From contig CANGHW010000008.1 of NCBI GenBank assembly GCA_947453695.1, forward strand, positions 20,321 to 84,320: DNA of 64,000 nt, read 5' to 3'. Made by a program: the position numbers and the translations under genes. Within the stretch, counting starts at the first letter, position 1. Each line of letters begins with the position of its first letter. Positions 8,870-23,240 of the stretch are shown piece after piece. Source of the DNA: Opitutia bacterium (GTDB lineage Bacteria > Verrucomicrobiota > Verrucomicrobiia > Opitutales > Opitutaceae). The notes under the pieces were generated by a model. That model searched no databases. It worked only from the letters and a program-made list of their open reading frames with translations, and was not told the DNA's origin.

Positions 8870-8926
8870 GGAGCGAGTAGTCGTGCGGTAGCAGCGGGTA
8901 GTGAGTCGCGAGTAGCGAGTAGCACA
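8870..8926. repeat. degenerate GAGTAGC-type short tandem repeat
   Basis: Upstream of the WD40 gene, copies of GAGTAG/GCGAGTAGC/GGTAGTGAGTC follow one another for about 55 bases. The pattern is imperfect and non-coding. It resembles the simple word-repeats found elsewhere in this window in gaps and in protein linkers. Confidence 0.5.
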
Positions 8927-9002
8927 AGCCCGCGCTCACGCCGCGTCTGCGGGAACGCGGCATGGTAGCGAACCAGCGGTCAACTCGCCGGTGGGGTGGG
9001 CG

Positions 9003-9944
9003 CTACGGCGTGCGCAGAGACGTCTTGGTGTCCGTCGGAAAATCGGCCGGGACAGGCTGGGTCACTTTGCCCGTGGCGGCCCATTCGGTGCCGCGTTGCA
9101 CGGTAACGATAAAGCCGGTGCAGGTGAGGGGGGCGAAGGGCGCCAGGTCTTTCGGGCCGACGTGCCCCAACGTGGTGTGAAAGACGCGGCCCTTTCCGTA
9201 GGCGATAGCCATCAGCATGGGCTCGTGTTCGCCGGTGGCAGTGGGGAACTTGGCTTTGTCGGGAAAGGCGGTGGCGAGCACGGTGACGTTTTTCGCAGGG
9301 CCGCGGAGGCGGCTGTAGATCTCATCGTTGGCATGGAGCCAGGCAGCGGGCAGGCCGCGCATGATCGGGTGTTCGGGGGCGCACGTGGTGACGATAAAGT
9401 CGTGGCGCGTGGGATGGGTGGCGCCGCCAGGGGTGGTGGCATCGAGGACGATCTGGCCGTCGCGCCAGCGGATCATGGGGCCCGAGCTGAGGTCGCGGGC
9501 ACCGATGGAGCCGTCGGCTTTCATGCCCCATCCACCGACGCCGATCATCTCGTTCCACTCTTTCCAATAGGGAAAGGCGTTGTCGGTGTCGTGGATGGAG
9601 ACGAGGCCGCCGCCGTTTTTCATATAGTCGACAAAGGCGGACTTGGTGGCGGCGGGCCATTCGTCCCCTTCATAGATCATGACCACGGCGGCATAGCGCG
9701 CGAAGTCGGGTCGGAAGCCGCTCATATCGGTGCCGTTGCCGGGGGAGATCACGACGTCGACGGAAAAGAGGCCGGTTTGCTCCAGGTAGGATTTAACGAG
9801 CGGGTAACTTTTGACCCAGTCGTGATACTTGGACGACTGGCCGGTGAGGAGCATGACCTTTGGCTTGGACACGGGAGCGGCGAGGAGCGTGGTGGCGAGG
9901 AGAGAGAAGGCGAGGGCGAGGAGGCGGGCGAGTGAGAGGGACAT
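9003..9944 (-). CDS. ThuA domain-containing secreted protein
   Basis: A 313-residue protein with a signal peptide (MSLSLARLLALAFSLLATTLLAAP) and a ThuA-like (class I glutamine-amidotransferase-like) domain: KPKVMLLTGQSSKYHDW at the start, VVMIYEGDEWPAA, GGGLVSIHDTDNAFP, HPIMRGLP and the ending GRVFHTTLGHV. ThuA proteins are linked to trehalose or other sugar use, and secreted copies are frequent in Verrucomicrobia and Planctomycetes. It lies directly downstream of the TonB-dependent receptor on the same strand (47-base gap), which suggests a joint role in carbohydrate processing. The ATG at 9944 gives the signal peptide; the longer frame to 10022 runs into the receptor gene. Confidence 0.88.
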   Translation of the reverse strand: MSLSLARLLALAFSLLATTLLAAPVSKPKVMLLTGQSSKYHDWVKSYPLVKSYLEQTGLFSVDVVISPGNGTDMSGFRPDFARYAAVVMIYEGDEWPAATKSAFVDYMKNGGGLVSIHDTDNAFPYWKEWNEMIGVGGWGMKADGSIGARDLSSGPMIRWRDGQIVLDATTPGGATHPTRHDFIVTTCAPEHPIMRGLPAAWLHANDEIYSRLRGPAKNVTVLATAFPDKAKFPTATGEHEPMLMAIAYGKGRVFHTTLGHVGPKDLAPFAPLTCTGFIVTVQRGTEWAATGKVTQPVPADFPTDTKTSLRTP

Positions 9945-9991
9945 GGGGGAGGCGAGAGAAGGGAGAGAGGCGGATAGCGGTGGAGGAGTGC

Positions 9992-12900
9992 TTACAGCGT
10001 GCCGCGGAGGCCGAAGGTCCACGCGGAGCCGTAGTCGACGCGCTGGCGGAATTTGGCGTAGTCGGGGGTGTTGGGGCCGTAGATCTTGGAGTCTTCGAAG
10101 GTGTCGGCGATGTTGCGCATGTTCATGAAGAGACTGAAGCGACGTGTGAGCTGGTAGTCGGCGGTGAGGTCGATGTAGAGGCGTTTGGAGCCCCAGTTGT
10201 AGGTGTTGGTTTCGATGCTGTTGGCGACATTGGCGGCGATCAGCCCGCGGCGTTGGGCTCCGCGATAATTCCAGCTGAGCTTAGTGTTGAACTTGGGGCG
10301 GCTGAGGCTGAGGCCCCAGCTGTAATTGCGAGGGATGTAGCCGGCGAAGTTGGCGGCACCGTCGCCCGTGGCGCGGATGGCGCTGGCGTTAAGAAACGTC
10401 TGCAGGCCGCGGGCCCAGCTGGGGAGAAACGTGAGGGCCTGCTTGTATTCGAAGTCGAGGCCTTCCATGCGGACGCGGCTTGTGAGGTTGTATTGCGTGA
10501 CGACGTTGTCGTTTTCGTAGAGCGAGGGGTCGAGGTCGTAGAGAGCCAAGAATTCGGGCGTGGCCTTGAAGGTGATGTTGCCGAAGAAGTTTTTGAAATC
10601 GCGGCGGTAGGCGCTGAGGGCGATGTTGCCGACTTTTTCGAAATAATATTCGAGGCGGAATTTTACGGTGTTGGCGCTCCAGGCTTTAATGGCGGCGTTG
10701 TTCACCGTGATGTTGGCATTGCCGATGGTGGTGGCTTGGGTGTCGGGGAGCGTGATGCCGCCGGCGTATTGGTTGAAATCGGGGCGGCCGACGGACTGGT
10801 AGGCGGCGCCGCGGAGGATGAGGTTTTCGCGGAGGTTGAAGCTCGCGTTGATATTGGGGAAGAGACGGAGGTATTCCTTCGCGACGTGTTGGCCGCGGTC
10901 GAGAAACGTGAGCTGCGAGACGGCGGTGGCGTTATTGAGGGTGCCGCCGGTCACTGCGAAGCTCGCGGGTTGGATGAGGGTGGGCGAGGGTTTGCCGGCG
11001 GCGTTTAGGACGATGGCGCCGGCGGCGTTTCGGAGGGGGACGATGGCGCCGGTAGAGTCGCGGAGGAAGTTGCGGGTCGGGTCCGTGAGCGGGCCTTCCG
11101 CGGTCACGTTGGTCTGCTCGGCGCGGAGGCCGCCGACGAATTGGAGACGGCGGTGGAAGAATGCGGCGTCGAGGCGGAGGTAGGCGGAGGAGATGACTTC
11201 GCGGGCGTATTTCGAAAGGCCGACGGCGTTGCGATAGATCGTGTTTTGGTTGGCGTCAGCGGCGTTTCGGAGGGTGAGGCTGTCGGTCGGCGCGGCGGTG
11301 AAAGGCTGGAAATACTCGGGGTTGGATTTGTAGAGGGAGTAGAACTTGTTGTTGTCGATCCACTGGACCTTGGGAAAACCGTAGGCGCCGACGCGTTCGG
11401 AAAATGCGGTGTCGAGGACGCGGCCGGCGGCATCATCACCGGTGACGGGGGTGGTCGTGGCGACGCGGTCGGCGCCCCAGAAGTTGTAGGGAATGGTTTG
11501 GCCGCGGAGATCGCGGGCCATGCTCTTTACCTCGCCGCCGAATTTCGCGGAAACGGGGATGTCGCGGAGCGTGAAGTCGCGGCGGAGACTGGCGGCGGCG
11601 CTGCGTTTGTCGTCGTAGGATTCACGCGGGTGATCGTCGGCATTGGCGAGGGCGTAGTTGTTGAGATTGTAGGGATCGATGGCATTGCCGGCGGCGTCGG
11701 TGACGGAGATTTTGTTGGGGCGCAGGTAAAAGATGTCGTCGAACGAAACGACCACGCCAGTGCGGCGGGCTTGGGTGGCGCCGAACCAGCCCTTGTCGAC
11801 GTCACGGATGTGGAGGCCCGCGCCCGAGTAACCGGCGCCGGCTTCGGCTTTCCAGATGGGGCCGTTATGACGCCAGACGAGCGAGGTCGCGTCGGTGGTG
11901 CCATACCAGTCTTGGGCGGCTCCCTGGACGCGAATCTCGCCGAAGCCGACGGTGGTATTGGGAAGGGCGGGGGCGCCGCGCGTGAAGGTGGGACCCCACT
12001 GGCCCGGGAGCACGCGGTTGACGAAGAAGGACAGCGTGCGGTTGTTATGCTTTACACCGATGAACGTGTATTGGAACGAGGCGGAGAGGGTGTCGCGCGG
12101 GGTAACTTTGAAATCGAGGGTGGCCGCCACCGAAGCGGTGCGGTTGTCTCGGGTGCTGTCGCGGAGGGCGAAGTCGCTGAGGTAGGGTTTGTCGGCGGTG
12201 GTGAACGGCAGGCCATTCGTGGCGGTCGCGGCGACGTTGGTGGCGTTGCCGTTGCCGCGCCAAGTGCTGACGACGACGTCTTCGTAGCTGTATTGGTCCG
12301 CGTAGTTGCCGGAGAGGGTGAAGCCGAAGCGTTTGTTAACGGGAACAATGGCGGAGAAATTCCAGCCAGGAGTGACCTTGCGCATGGGTTCATCGAGCGG
12401 TCCGGCCGTCTTGTTGAAGTGGCGGTCGCCGTCCTTCATCATAATAAATGCGCTGTAAGTGTAGGACGGGCGGGAGCGTTCAAAGGCGCTCTTCGGGACC
12501 ATATTGACGGAGCCGGCGAGGGCGGAGCCGGGGGACTCGGGGGTGGGGGAGTGGTGGACCTCGATGCGGGAGATGCTGTTGACGGAGAATTGGTCGAGGT
12601 TGGTGACTCGGCCGGTGCCGTTGCCGGCGGCGCTGGCGAGATCGAAGCCGCCGACGGTGATGGGCACATTGGCAGAGGGGACGCCGTTCATCGAGACGGT
12701 GCGCGCTTCGCCGGCGCTGTAATCCATGGTGATGCCGGGGAGAAATTTCATGACCTCACCGGGCGTGCCGTCGACGACGGTGCCGAATTCATCGGCGGCG
12801 ACGACGTTGATGATGCTGCGGGCGAAACGCTGCGAGTTGATCGCGATCGCCGCGCCGTCCATTTCGCGCGACGTGCCAACGACGAACTCGGTGAGCTTGA

Positions 12901-13291
12901 CGGGTTCATTCGGATCGCGGGACGGCGTGGCGGTGGTCGGCGAGAGTTTGCTCGCAGGCGCAGCCATGGTGATGTCGTGTCGGGCGGTTTGACCTGCGGT
13001 CACGGCGACGCTGGTGGTTTGGGCGGCGAGGCCGGTGAAAAAGACGCGCACGCGGGCGGCACCCGCTGGAACGCCATCAAGGCGGTATTGGCCGGAACTA
13101 TCGGTGAATGCTTCGAGGCCGGTGCCCTCGACAGTGAGCCGGGCTTGCTCGAGGTATTCGCCGCGCGCGGGATCGAAGACGCGGCCCTCGATGGTGCCGG
13201 TGCGGACGGATTGGGCGGCAAGTGTGATGGCAAGGAGCATTGCAGCGAGGGTAGCGATGCAACGAAGGAGAAAGTGCGGGGTCGAAAGCAT
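9992..13291 (-). CDS. TonB-dependent receptor with carboxypeptidase-regulatory N-terminus
   Basis: A 1099-residue outer-membrane receptor. After a signal peptide (about residues 1-26, ending LAITLAAQ) comes a carboxypeptidase-regulatory-like beta sandwich (GTIEGRVFDPARGEYLEQA, near 32-105). A TonB plug follows, with EFVVGTSREMDG, PGEVMKFLPGITMDY, RIEVHHSPTPESPGSALAGSVNMV, and then a long beta-barrel with alternating aromatic strands. This layout is typical of the many Opitutaceae receptors for oligosaccharides and other large nutrients. The gene is divergent from a secreted GH10 xylanase (171 bases between starts) and followed by a ThuA protein, so xylo-oligosaccharide import is the natural guess, which is inference. 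No sigma/anti-sigma pair is attached. Confidence 0.93.
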   Translation of the reverse strand: MLSTPHFLLRCIATLAAMLLAITLAAQSVRTGTIEGRVFDPARGEYLEQARLTVEGTGLEAFTDSSGQYRLDGVPAGAARVRVFFTGLAAQTTSVAVTAGQTARHDITMAAPASKLSPTTATPSRDPNEPVKLTEFVVGTSREMDGAAIAINSQRFARSIINVVAADEFGTVVDGTPGEVMKFLPGITMDYSAGEARTVSMNGVPSANVPITVGGFDLASAAGNGTGRVTNLDQFSVNSISRIEVHHSPTPESPGSALAGSVNMVPKSAFERSRPSYTYSAFIMMKDGDRHFNKTAGPLDEPMRKVTPGWNFSAIVPVNKRFGFTLSGNYADQYSYEDVVVSTWRGNGNATNVAATATNGLPFTTADKPYLSDFALRDSTRDNRTASVAATLDFKVTPRDTLSASFQYTFIGVKHNNRTLSFFVNRVLPGQWGPTFTRGAPALPNTTVGFGEIRVQGAAQDWYGTTDATSLVWRHNGPIWKAEAGAGYSGAGLHIRDVDKGWFGATQARRTGVVVSFDDIFYLRPNKISVTDAAGNAIDPYNLNNYALANADDHPRESYDDKRSAAASLRRDFTLRDIPVSAKFGGEVKSMARDLRGQTIPYNFWGADRVATTTPVTGDDAAGRVLDTAFSERVGAYGFPKVQWIDNNKFYSLYKSNPEYFQPFTAAPTDSLTLRNAADANQNTIYRNAVGLSKYAREVISSAYLRLDAAFFHRRLQFVGGLRAEQTNVTAEGPLTDPTRNFLRDSTGAIVPLRNAAGAIVLNAAGKPSPTLIQPASFAVTGGTLNNATAVSQLTFLDRGQHVAKEYLRLFPNINASFNLRENLILRGAAYQSVGRPDFNQYAGGITLPDTQATTIGNANITVNNAAIKAWSANTVKFRLEYYFEKVGNIALSAYRRDFKNFFGNITFKATPEFLALYDLDPSLYENDNVVTQYNLTSRVRMEGLDFEYKQALTFLPSWARGLQTFLNASAIRATGDGAANFAGYIPRNYSWGLSLSRPKFNTKLSWNYRGAQRRGLIAANVANSIETNTYNWGSKRLYIDLTADYQLTRRFSLFMNMRNIADTFEDSKIYGPNTPDYAKFRQRVDYGSAWTFGLRGTL

Positions 13292-13462
13292 GGTAGGAGA
13301 AAGCGAAGGAACGACAGACGAAGAGAAGCGGGCTGGGGCAGTGGAACTCAGAACGAAAAAATCGGTGGCAGGCAGTCGGAAAATGCAGGCAATACCAAAT
13401 ATTCGCCGAATGGGTTGTGCGCGTGGCTTGTGTGCGTCGGGCGGAATGCTTGCATGGGAAGC
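13292..13462. promoter_or_regulatory. divergent control region, receptor / xylanase
   Basis: 171 bases between the two divergent starts. An AT-rich patch (AATACCAAATATTC near 13391-13404) stands out against the GC-rich surroundings. A 6-bp inverted repeat, ATGCTT (13446-13451) and AAGCAT (13459-13464), overlaps the xylanase start codon and could hide or bind the start region. No clear minus-35/minus-10 pair was found. Confidence 0.35.
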
Positions 13463-16108
13463 ATGAATTTACGCCGCATAAAAGTCGTCGGGTGGTTCGT
13501 GCTGGGTTGCTTGATGCTATTCTGTTCCGCAAGCGCGCAGACGAGTTCTCCGGCGGGGCAGCCGTTGATCGGATCGGGTCTTGGCGTTTGGCGCATCACC
13601 AGCAGCAATGGGGCGGCGACGCAGGTCGATGTGGCGGGACCGGGGTTCACCCGGGCGTGGCGGATTGAGACCAAGGTGGATTCATCGCCCTCGTGGGCGA
13701 TCGAGTTCAAGACGCCGATCACACGGGCGGTGGCCAAGGGCGACGTGGCGCTGTTGCGCTTTGTGGCACGGATGGTGGCGGCGAGTGACGAGTCGAACGC
13801 GGCGTTTGCGCGTCTAGTGGTGCAGAAGGCTTCGCCAGACTACGACAAGAGCGTGGAAGGCACGCATGCGCTGGCGGGGGAGTGGAAGGAGTTTTTCGTG
13901 CCGTTTACGTTTGGCGGGGATTTCGCGGTGAATGCGAGCGAGGTCGCGTTTGGTTTCGGGTTTAAGCGCCAGACGATCGAGATCGGGGGCTTCGATTTTG
14001 TCTATTACGGCAAGACGCTCGCGGTGTCGGCGCTGCCGCGCACGCGGCCGTCGTATATCGGTCGCGAGACGGATGCCGCCTGGCGGGTGGCGGCGCTGGC
14101 CCGGATCGAGCAAATCAGGAAAGGGGACTTTGCCATCGCGGTGGTCGATGCGAACGGCAAGCCGGTGCCTGGTGCGACCGTGCGGGTGGAGCAGCGCAAG
14201 AGTGCGTTTCAGTTCGGTTCGGCGCTGCAGATGTCGCGGCTGGTGACCGATTCGAGTGATAATCGGATTTACCGGCAAAAGGCGCTGGAGTTGTTCAACG
14301 CCGCGAGCACGGAGAACGATTTGAAATGGCCGGCGTGGGCCGGCGAATGGGGCTCGGGATTTACCAAGACGCAGACAGCCGCGGGACTCGCGTGGCTGAA
14401 GAATCACGGTTTTCATGTGCGCGGGCATGTGCTGGTTTGGCCGGGATGGAAGAACCTACCGGCGTCTATCCAAGCCTTGCAGGGCACGGCGCGGCAGAGT
14501 GAGATTCCGGGGCGGGCGCTGGCGCACATCGCGGAGGTGGTGGGCGCGACACGCGACCTGGTGGACGAGTGGGATGTGCTCAACGAGCCCTACGCGAACC
14601 ATGATTTGATGGATATCTTCGGCGCGACGATCCAGACCGAGTGGTTCAAGGCCGCGCGGGCGGCGCATGCGCAGGCGCCGCTGTTTCTCAATGACTACAG
14701 TAACCACGATGCGGCGCTGGACGCGGGGCACGTGGCGCATTTTGAAACGACGGCGCGTTATCTGATGACCGCAGGTGCGCCGTTGGGCGGGCTCGGGTTG
14801 CAGGCGCACATCAGCGCGAATCCGTCGCCCCCGGTGAATGTGCTCAAGGTGCTGGACCGTTACGAATCGCTCGGGTTGCCGGTGCGGGTGACGGAGTTCG
14901 ATATCAATACGGACGACGAGGAACTGCAGGCCGACTACACGCGGGATTTTTTGATTACGATGTATAGCCATGCGAGCGTCGTCGGCGTGCAGCATTGGGG
15001 TTTTTGGGAGGGGGCGCATTGGATCCCGGCGGGCGCAATGTATCGGCGTGACTGGTCAGAGAAACCGAACGCGCGCGCTTACAAGTCGCTCGTGCTCGAT
15101 GCGTGGCGCACGCGGGCGAGTGGCACGACTGACGGAACGGGAGTGTGGCGCGGACGCGGGTTTCACGGCGACTATGTGGTAACTGTGGAATCTGGCGGGA
15201 AGAGTTACGAACAGGTGTTCACGTTGCGCGCGGGTGCGGTAGCGCCGACGGTGCGCGTGCCGCTCGCGCCGGCGCGGCTCACGAATCTCTCGACGCGCGG
15301 AGCGGCGGGCAGCGGAGAGGCGACGCTGATCCCGGGATTTTTCATCGAAGGACCGGGAACGAAGCGCGTGCTGGTTCGCGGAATCGGACCGGGGCTCGTG
15401 GTGTTTGGGCTGACGGGGGTATTGGCCAAACCCGAGCTGACGCTGCGACGGGCCGACGGCAGCGTGGTGGCTTCGAATCGTGGTTGGGATGCAGGGGCGG
15501 TGACGGAGGCGGCGATGCTCGCGGGCACGGCGGCGGGCGTCGGGGCGTTTCCGCTCGCGGCGCGGAGTGGAGATTGCGCGTTGGTGGTGACGCTCGAACC
15601 GGGCGCCTACACGGCGCCGGTGACATCACTGGATGGCGGGGCGGGGTTGGCCTTGGTCGAGGCCTACGACCTCGAATCGGGAGTGGTTGCAGGAGCCGCG
15701 GCGGGTGCGCGACTTAAGAATCTTTCGACCCGGGTGAGGGTTGCGCCGGGCGCCGGTGTGGCGATTCCCGGGATGGTGATCGCGGGTGACAATGCCCGGA
15801 CGGTGCTCGTGCGCGCCGTGGGGCCGGGTTTGGTTGCGTTCGGTTTGGGCGGAACGCTGGCGCGGCCGCTGCTCGTGGTGATGTCGGGCGGCACAGCCGT
15901 GGCCGCCAATGCAGGCTGGGAGATTTCAGCGGATGCGGCGGCGCTCACTGCCGCAGCGAGCCGCGCCGGGGCGTTCGCCTTGCAGGCTGGGCGGGCCGAT
16001 GCGGCATTGCTGGCAACTTTGCCGGCGGGTGCTTGGACGATTCAAGTCAGCGGCGCGGACGGTGGGTCGGGCGTGGTGCTGGTGGAAGTGTATGATGTGA
16101 GTTCGTGA
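13463..16108 (+). CDS. secreted GH10 endo-1,4-beta-xylanase with tandem C-terminal domains
   Basis: An 881-residue secreted enzyme: signal peptide at 1-25, a jelly-roll carbohydrate-binding-like domain at about 30-190, and a GH10 barrel at about 220-560. The acid/base Glu375 lies in WDVLNEPY and the nucleophile Glu478 in VRVTEFDI, with GVQHWGFWEGAHW at the end of the barrel. The last 280 residues are two copies of a domain of about 125 residues, each opening with LxNLSTR and containing VLVRxxGPGL, a W-containing hairpin and a closing ALVEAYD or VLVEVYD strand. The same domain is repeated in the DUF1800 protein at 60182. It should cut xylan outside the cell for the neighbouring receptor. The ATG at 13463 was chosen for the signal peptide; the frame runs far upstream on the receptor's opposite strand, which is not coding. 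Confidence 0.93.
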   Translation: MNLRRIKVVGWFVLGCLMLFCSASAQTSSPAGQPLIGSGLGVWRITSSNGAATQVDVAGPGFTRAWRIETKVDSSPSWAIEFKTPITRAVAKGDVALLRFVARMVAASDESNAAFARLVVQKASPDYDKSVEGTHALAGEWKEFFVPFTFGGDFAVNASEVAFGFGFKRQTIEIGGFDFVYYGKTLAVSALPRTRPSYIGRETDAAWRVAALARIEQIRKGDFAIAVVDANGKPVPGATVRVEQRKSAFQFGSALQMSRLVTDSSDNRIYRQKALELFNAASTENDLKWPAWAGEWGSGFTKTQTAAGLAWLKNHGFHVRGHVLVWPGWKNLPASIQALQGTARQSEIPGRALAHIAEVVGATRDLVDEWDVLNEPYANHDLMDIFGATIQTEWFKAARAAHAQAPLFLNDYSNHDAALDAGHVAHFETTARYLMTAGAPLGGLGLQAHISANPSPPVNVLKVLDRYESLGLPVRVTEFDINTDDEELQADYTRDFLITMYSHASVVGVQHWGFWEGAHWIPAGAMYRRDWSEKPNARAYKSLVLDAWRTRASGTTDGTGVWRGRGFHGDYVVTVESGGKSYEQVFTLRAGAVAPTVRVPLAPARLTNLSTRGAAGSGEATLIPGFFIEGPGTKRVLVRGIGPGLVVFGLTGVLAKPELTLRRADGSVVASNRGWDAGAVTEAAMLAGTAAGVGAFPLAARSGDCALVVTLEPGAYTAPVTSLDGGAGLALVEAYDLESGVVAGAAAGARLKNLSTRVRVAPGAGVAIPGMVIAGDNARTVLVRAVGPGLVAFGLGGTLARPLLVVMSGGTAVAANAGWEISADAAALTAAASRAGAFALQAGRADAALLATLPAGAWTIQVSGADGGSGVVLVEVYDVSS

Positions 16109-16224
16109 GGGCGGGTGGCTTTGCGCGGTGGGGAGAGAATGCGCGATACTTATTCGATCCAAAATCGATCGGGTAAACTCGAGCGCCCGTGCGGGGCTCC
16201 TGAGAATGCGCAAGGAGACGTTGT

Positions 16225-16764
16225 TCAGGAACTGCCCAAATACTTTGTCGGGGATTGGTTGAAACGGGCCGACTGGCCGACGGGGATACTGAGGCTTTGC
16301 CACGCGGGGCCGGAAAAGTGTTTCGCGAGGTAGACGATCTGACCGATGTGATAGGCGTAGTGGGTGAGCTGGCGGTTGATCGCCTGCAGCACCGTGAGCA
16401 GCTCGCCGCGAATGGTGACCGTGCGGTCGAGATCAGAGGCTTGCAGAGGAGTCAGTGCCGTGAAGAGCGCGGCCCAACCGGCGGACCAGCGCGCGAGGAG
16501 CTGGTCGCGGGTGTCGGCAGGTAGAAGGACAAACTCGGTGTCGCGGTCGCGGCCAGGTTTCTCGCCGTCGGTCGTGAGCAAATCGGTCCAACGGGAGAGG
16601 AGGTTGCCACCGACGTGTTTGAGGATCTGGGCGATGCTGTTGTCCCCGGGGGCGGGCTGGGCGAAGAAGGCGTCGACGGGAAGTTGGGCGAGGGCGCGGT
16701 CGGCGAGTTGCTGAAGGCGGGTGAACTCGCGGAGGGCGAGCGGCAAGTAGGCTTCGGTGGGCAT
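16225..16764 (-). CDS. DinB-like / DUF1572 family protein
   Basis: A 179-residue four-helix protein. The DinB-type His motif is visible at NRQLTHYAYHIGQIVYLA (two His four residues apart), with an earlier His in SIAQILKHVGGNLLSRW, together the usual metal triad. Members of this group are thiol or metal-dependent transferases or stress proteins; the DUF1572 branch has no fixed role. The ATG at 16764 (MPTEAYLPL) fits the family; the longer frame covers the repeats near 16870. It converges with the xylanase gene. Confidence 0.85.
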   Translation of the reverse strand: MPTEAYLPLALREFTRLQQLADRALAQLPVDAFFAQPAPGDNSIAQILKHVGGNLLSRWTDLLTTDGEKPGRDRDTEFVLLPADTRDQLLARWSAGWAALFTALTPLQASDLDRTVTIRGELLTVLQAINRQLTHYAYHIGQIVYLAKHFSGPAWQSLSIPVGQSARFNQSPTKYLGSS

Positions 16765-16874
16765 GCGCGGCAGCGTGTTCGATGACGGGCGGGAGGCGAG
16801 GAGCAGTGTGTTGTGCGGGTGGGGATTGTGCGCGGCTGTGCGGGCGTGCAGAGGACAAAGCCGAGAGGAGGAAG

Positions 16875-16921
16875 GCCGAGCTGGAGCTCGGCGTTCCCAA
16901 GAGAGCCAAGCGAGGCTTGGC
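16875..16921. repeat. two adjacent short palindromes
   Basis: GCCGAGCT-GG-AGCTCGGC (16875-16892) is a perfect 8-bp-arm hairpin followed by GTTCCC. GCCAAGC-GAG-GCTTGGC (16905-16921) is a perfect 7-bp-arm hairpin. Both lie in the gap between the divergent DinB and Fpg genes. They belong to the palindromic style seen at several operon borders in this window. Confidence 0.7.
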
Positions 16922-16951
16922 AGAGGGCGCGGCGTGAACGAGGATGCAGCG

Positions 16952-17863
16952 ATGCCCGAATTACCTGACATCACCGTCTACCTCGAGGCGCTGGAGCGAC
17001 GGGTGGTGGGGCGCGTGTTGGAGAAGCTGCGAGTGGTGGATGTATTTGTGCTACGGACGGCGATTCCGCCCATCGGAGCATTGGAGGGAATGCGGGTCGT
17101 GGCGTTGCGGCGGCTCGGGAAGCGGATCGCGTTTCGGTTCGAGGATGGGAAATGGCTTGTGGTGCACCTGATGATCGCGGGGCGGTGGCAGTGGAGCGAT
17201 ACGGCGGCGAAGGCGGTGACGCGAAATGCGCTCGCGACCTTTTTCTTTTCCGGCGGTGGATCACTCACGCTGACAGAGGCCGGCACGAAGCGGCGGGCGT
17301 CGCTGCATGTGGTGGCGGATGAGGCGGGGCTCGCGGCGCATAAGCGCGGCGGGATCGACGTGTTGACGTGCACCGCGGAGGAGTTTGCGGCGGCGTTGAC
17401 GCGAGAGAATCACACCTTGAAGCGGGCGCTGACGGATCCGGGGTTGTTCAGCGGGGTGGGCAACGCTTACTCGGATGAGATTTTGCACGCGGCAAAACTT
17501 TCTCCGGTGACGCTGACGCAGAAGCTGACAGCCAAGGAGATCGCGCGTTTGGGCGAGGCGACGCGATCCGTGCTTGAGGCGTGGACCGAGCGGCTACGGA
17601 AGGAAGCGGGCGAGGGATTTCCCGCGAAGGTGACGGCGTTTCGGCCGGAGATGGCGGTGCACGGGAAGTTTGGTCAGCCCTGTCCGATGTGCGGGACGGC
17701 GGTGCAGCGCATCCAGTATGCGGAGAACGAGGTGAACTATTGTCCACGGTGTCAGACGGGCGGGAAGCTTTTGGCCGATCGGTCGTTGTCGCGGTTGTTG
17801 AAAGCCGACTGGCCGAAGACGATCGAAGAGGCCGAGGCGGCGGGGAAATTGCCCGGCGCGTGA
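16952..17863 (+). CDS. mutM: formamidopyrimidine-DNA glycosylase (Fpg/Nei family)
   Basis: A 303-residue base-excision repair enzyme. After Met it starts PELPD, giving the catalytic Pro2 and Glu3. GNAYSDEIL marks the helix-two-turn-helix region, and the C-terminal zinc finger has CPMC and CPRC pairs. The family excises oxidised purines such as 8-oxoguanine and nicks the strand. The start reads PELPDITVY rather than the common PELPEVETV, a variant found in Fpg-like branches outside the E. coli type. The ATG at 16952 is fixed by the need for Pro2. The hybrid kinase begins 61 bases downstream. Confidence 0.92.
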   Translation: MPELPDITVYLEALERRVVGRVLEKLRVVDVFVLRTAIPPIGALEGMRVVALRRLGKRIAFRFEDGKWLVVHLMIAGRWQWSDTAAKAVTRNALATFFFSGGGSLTLTEAGTKRRASLHVVADEAGLAAHKRGGIDVLTCTAEEFAAALTRENHTLKRALTDPGLFSGVGNAYSDEILHAAKLSPVTLTQKLTAKEIARLGEATRSVLEAWTERLRKEAGEGFPAKVTAFRPEMAVHGKFGQPCPMCGTAVQRIQYAENEVNYCPRCQTGGKLLADRSLSRLLKADWPKTIEEAEAAGKLPGA

Positions 17864-17924
17864 TGAGCGTCGGTGAAATCGGCTTTCTGCTCGCGCGGAA
17901 ATGAAGCGCAGGTAGATTGCGAAA

Positions 17925-23236
<5,312 letters not shown>

Positions 23237-23240
<4 letters not shown>

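Noticed and set aside
11141..13462. Long open frame on the + strand opposite the TonB-dependent receptor, in frame with the xylanase
   Set aside because: It is Gly/Ala/Val-rich with no family resemblance and is the mirror of a well-supported receptor gene; the signal peptide fixes the xylanase start at 13463.
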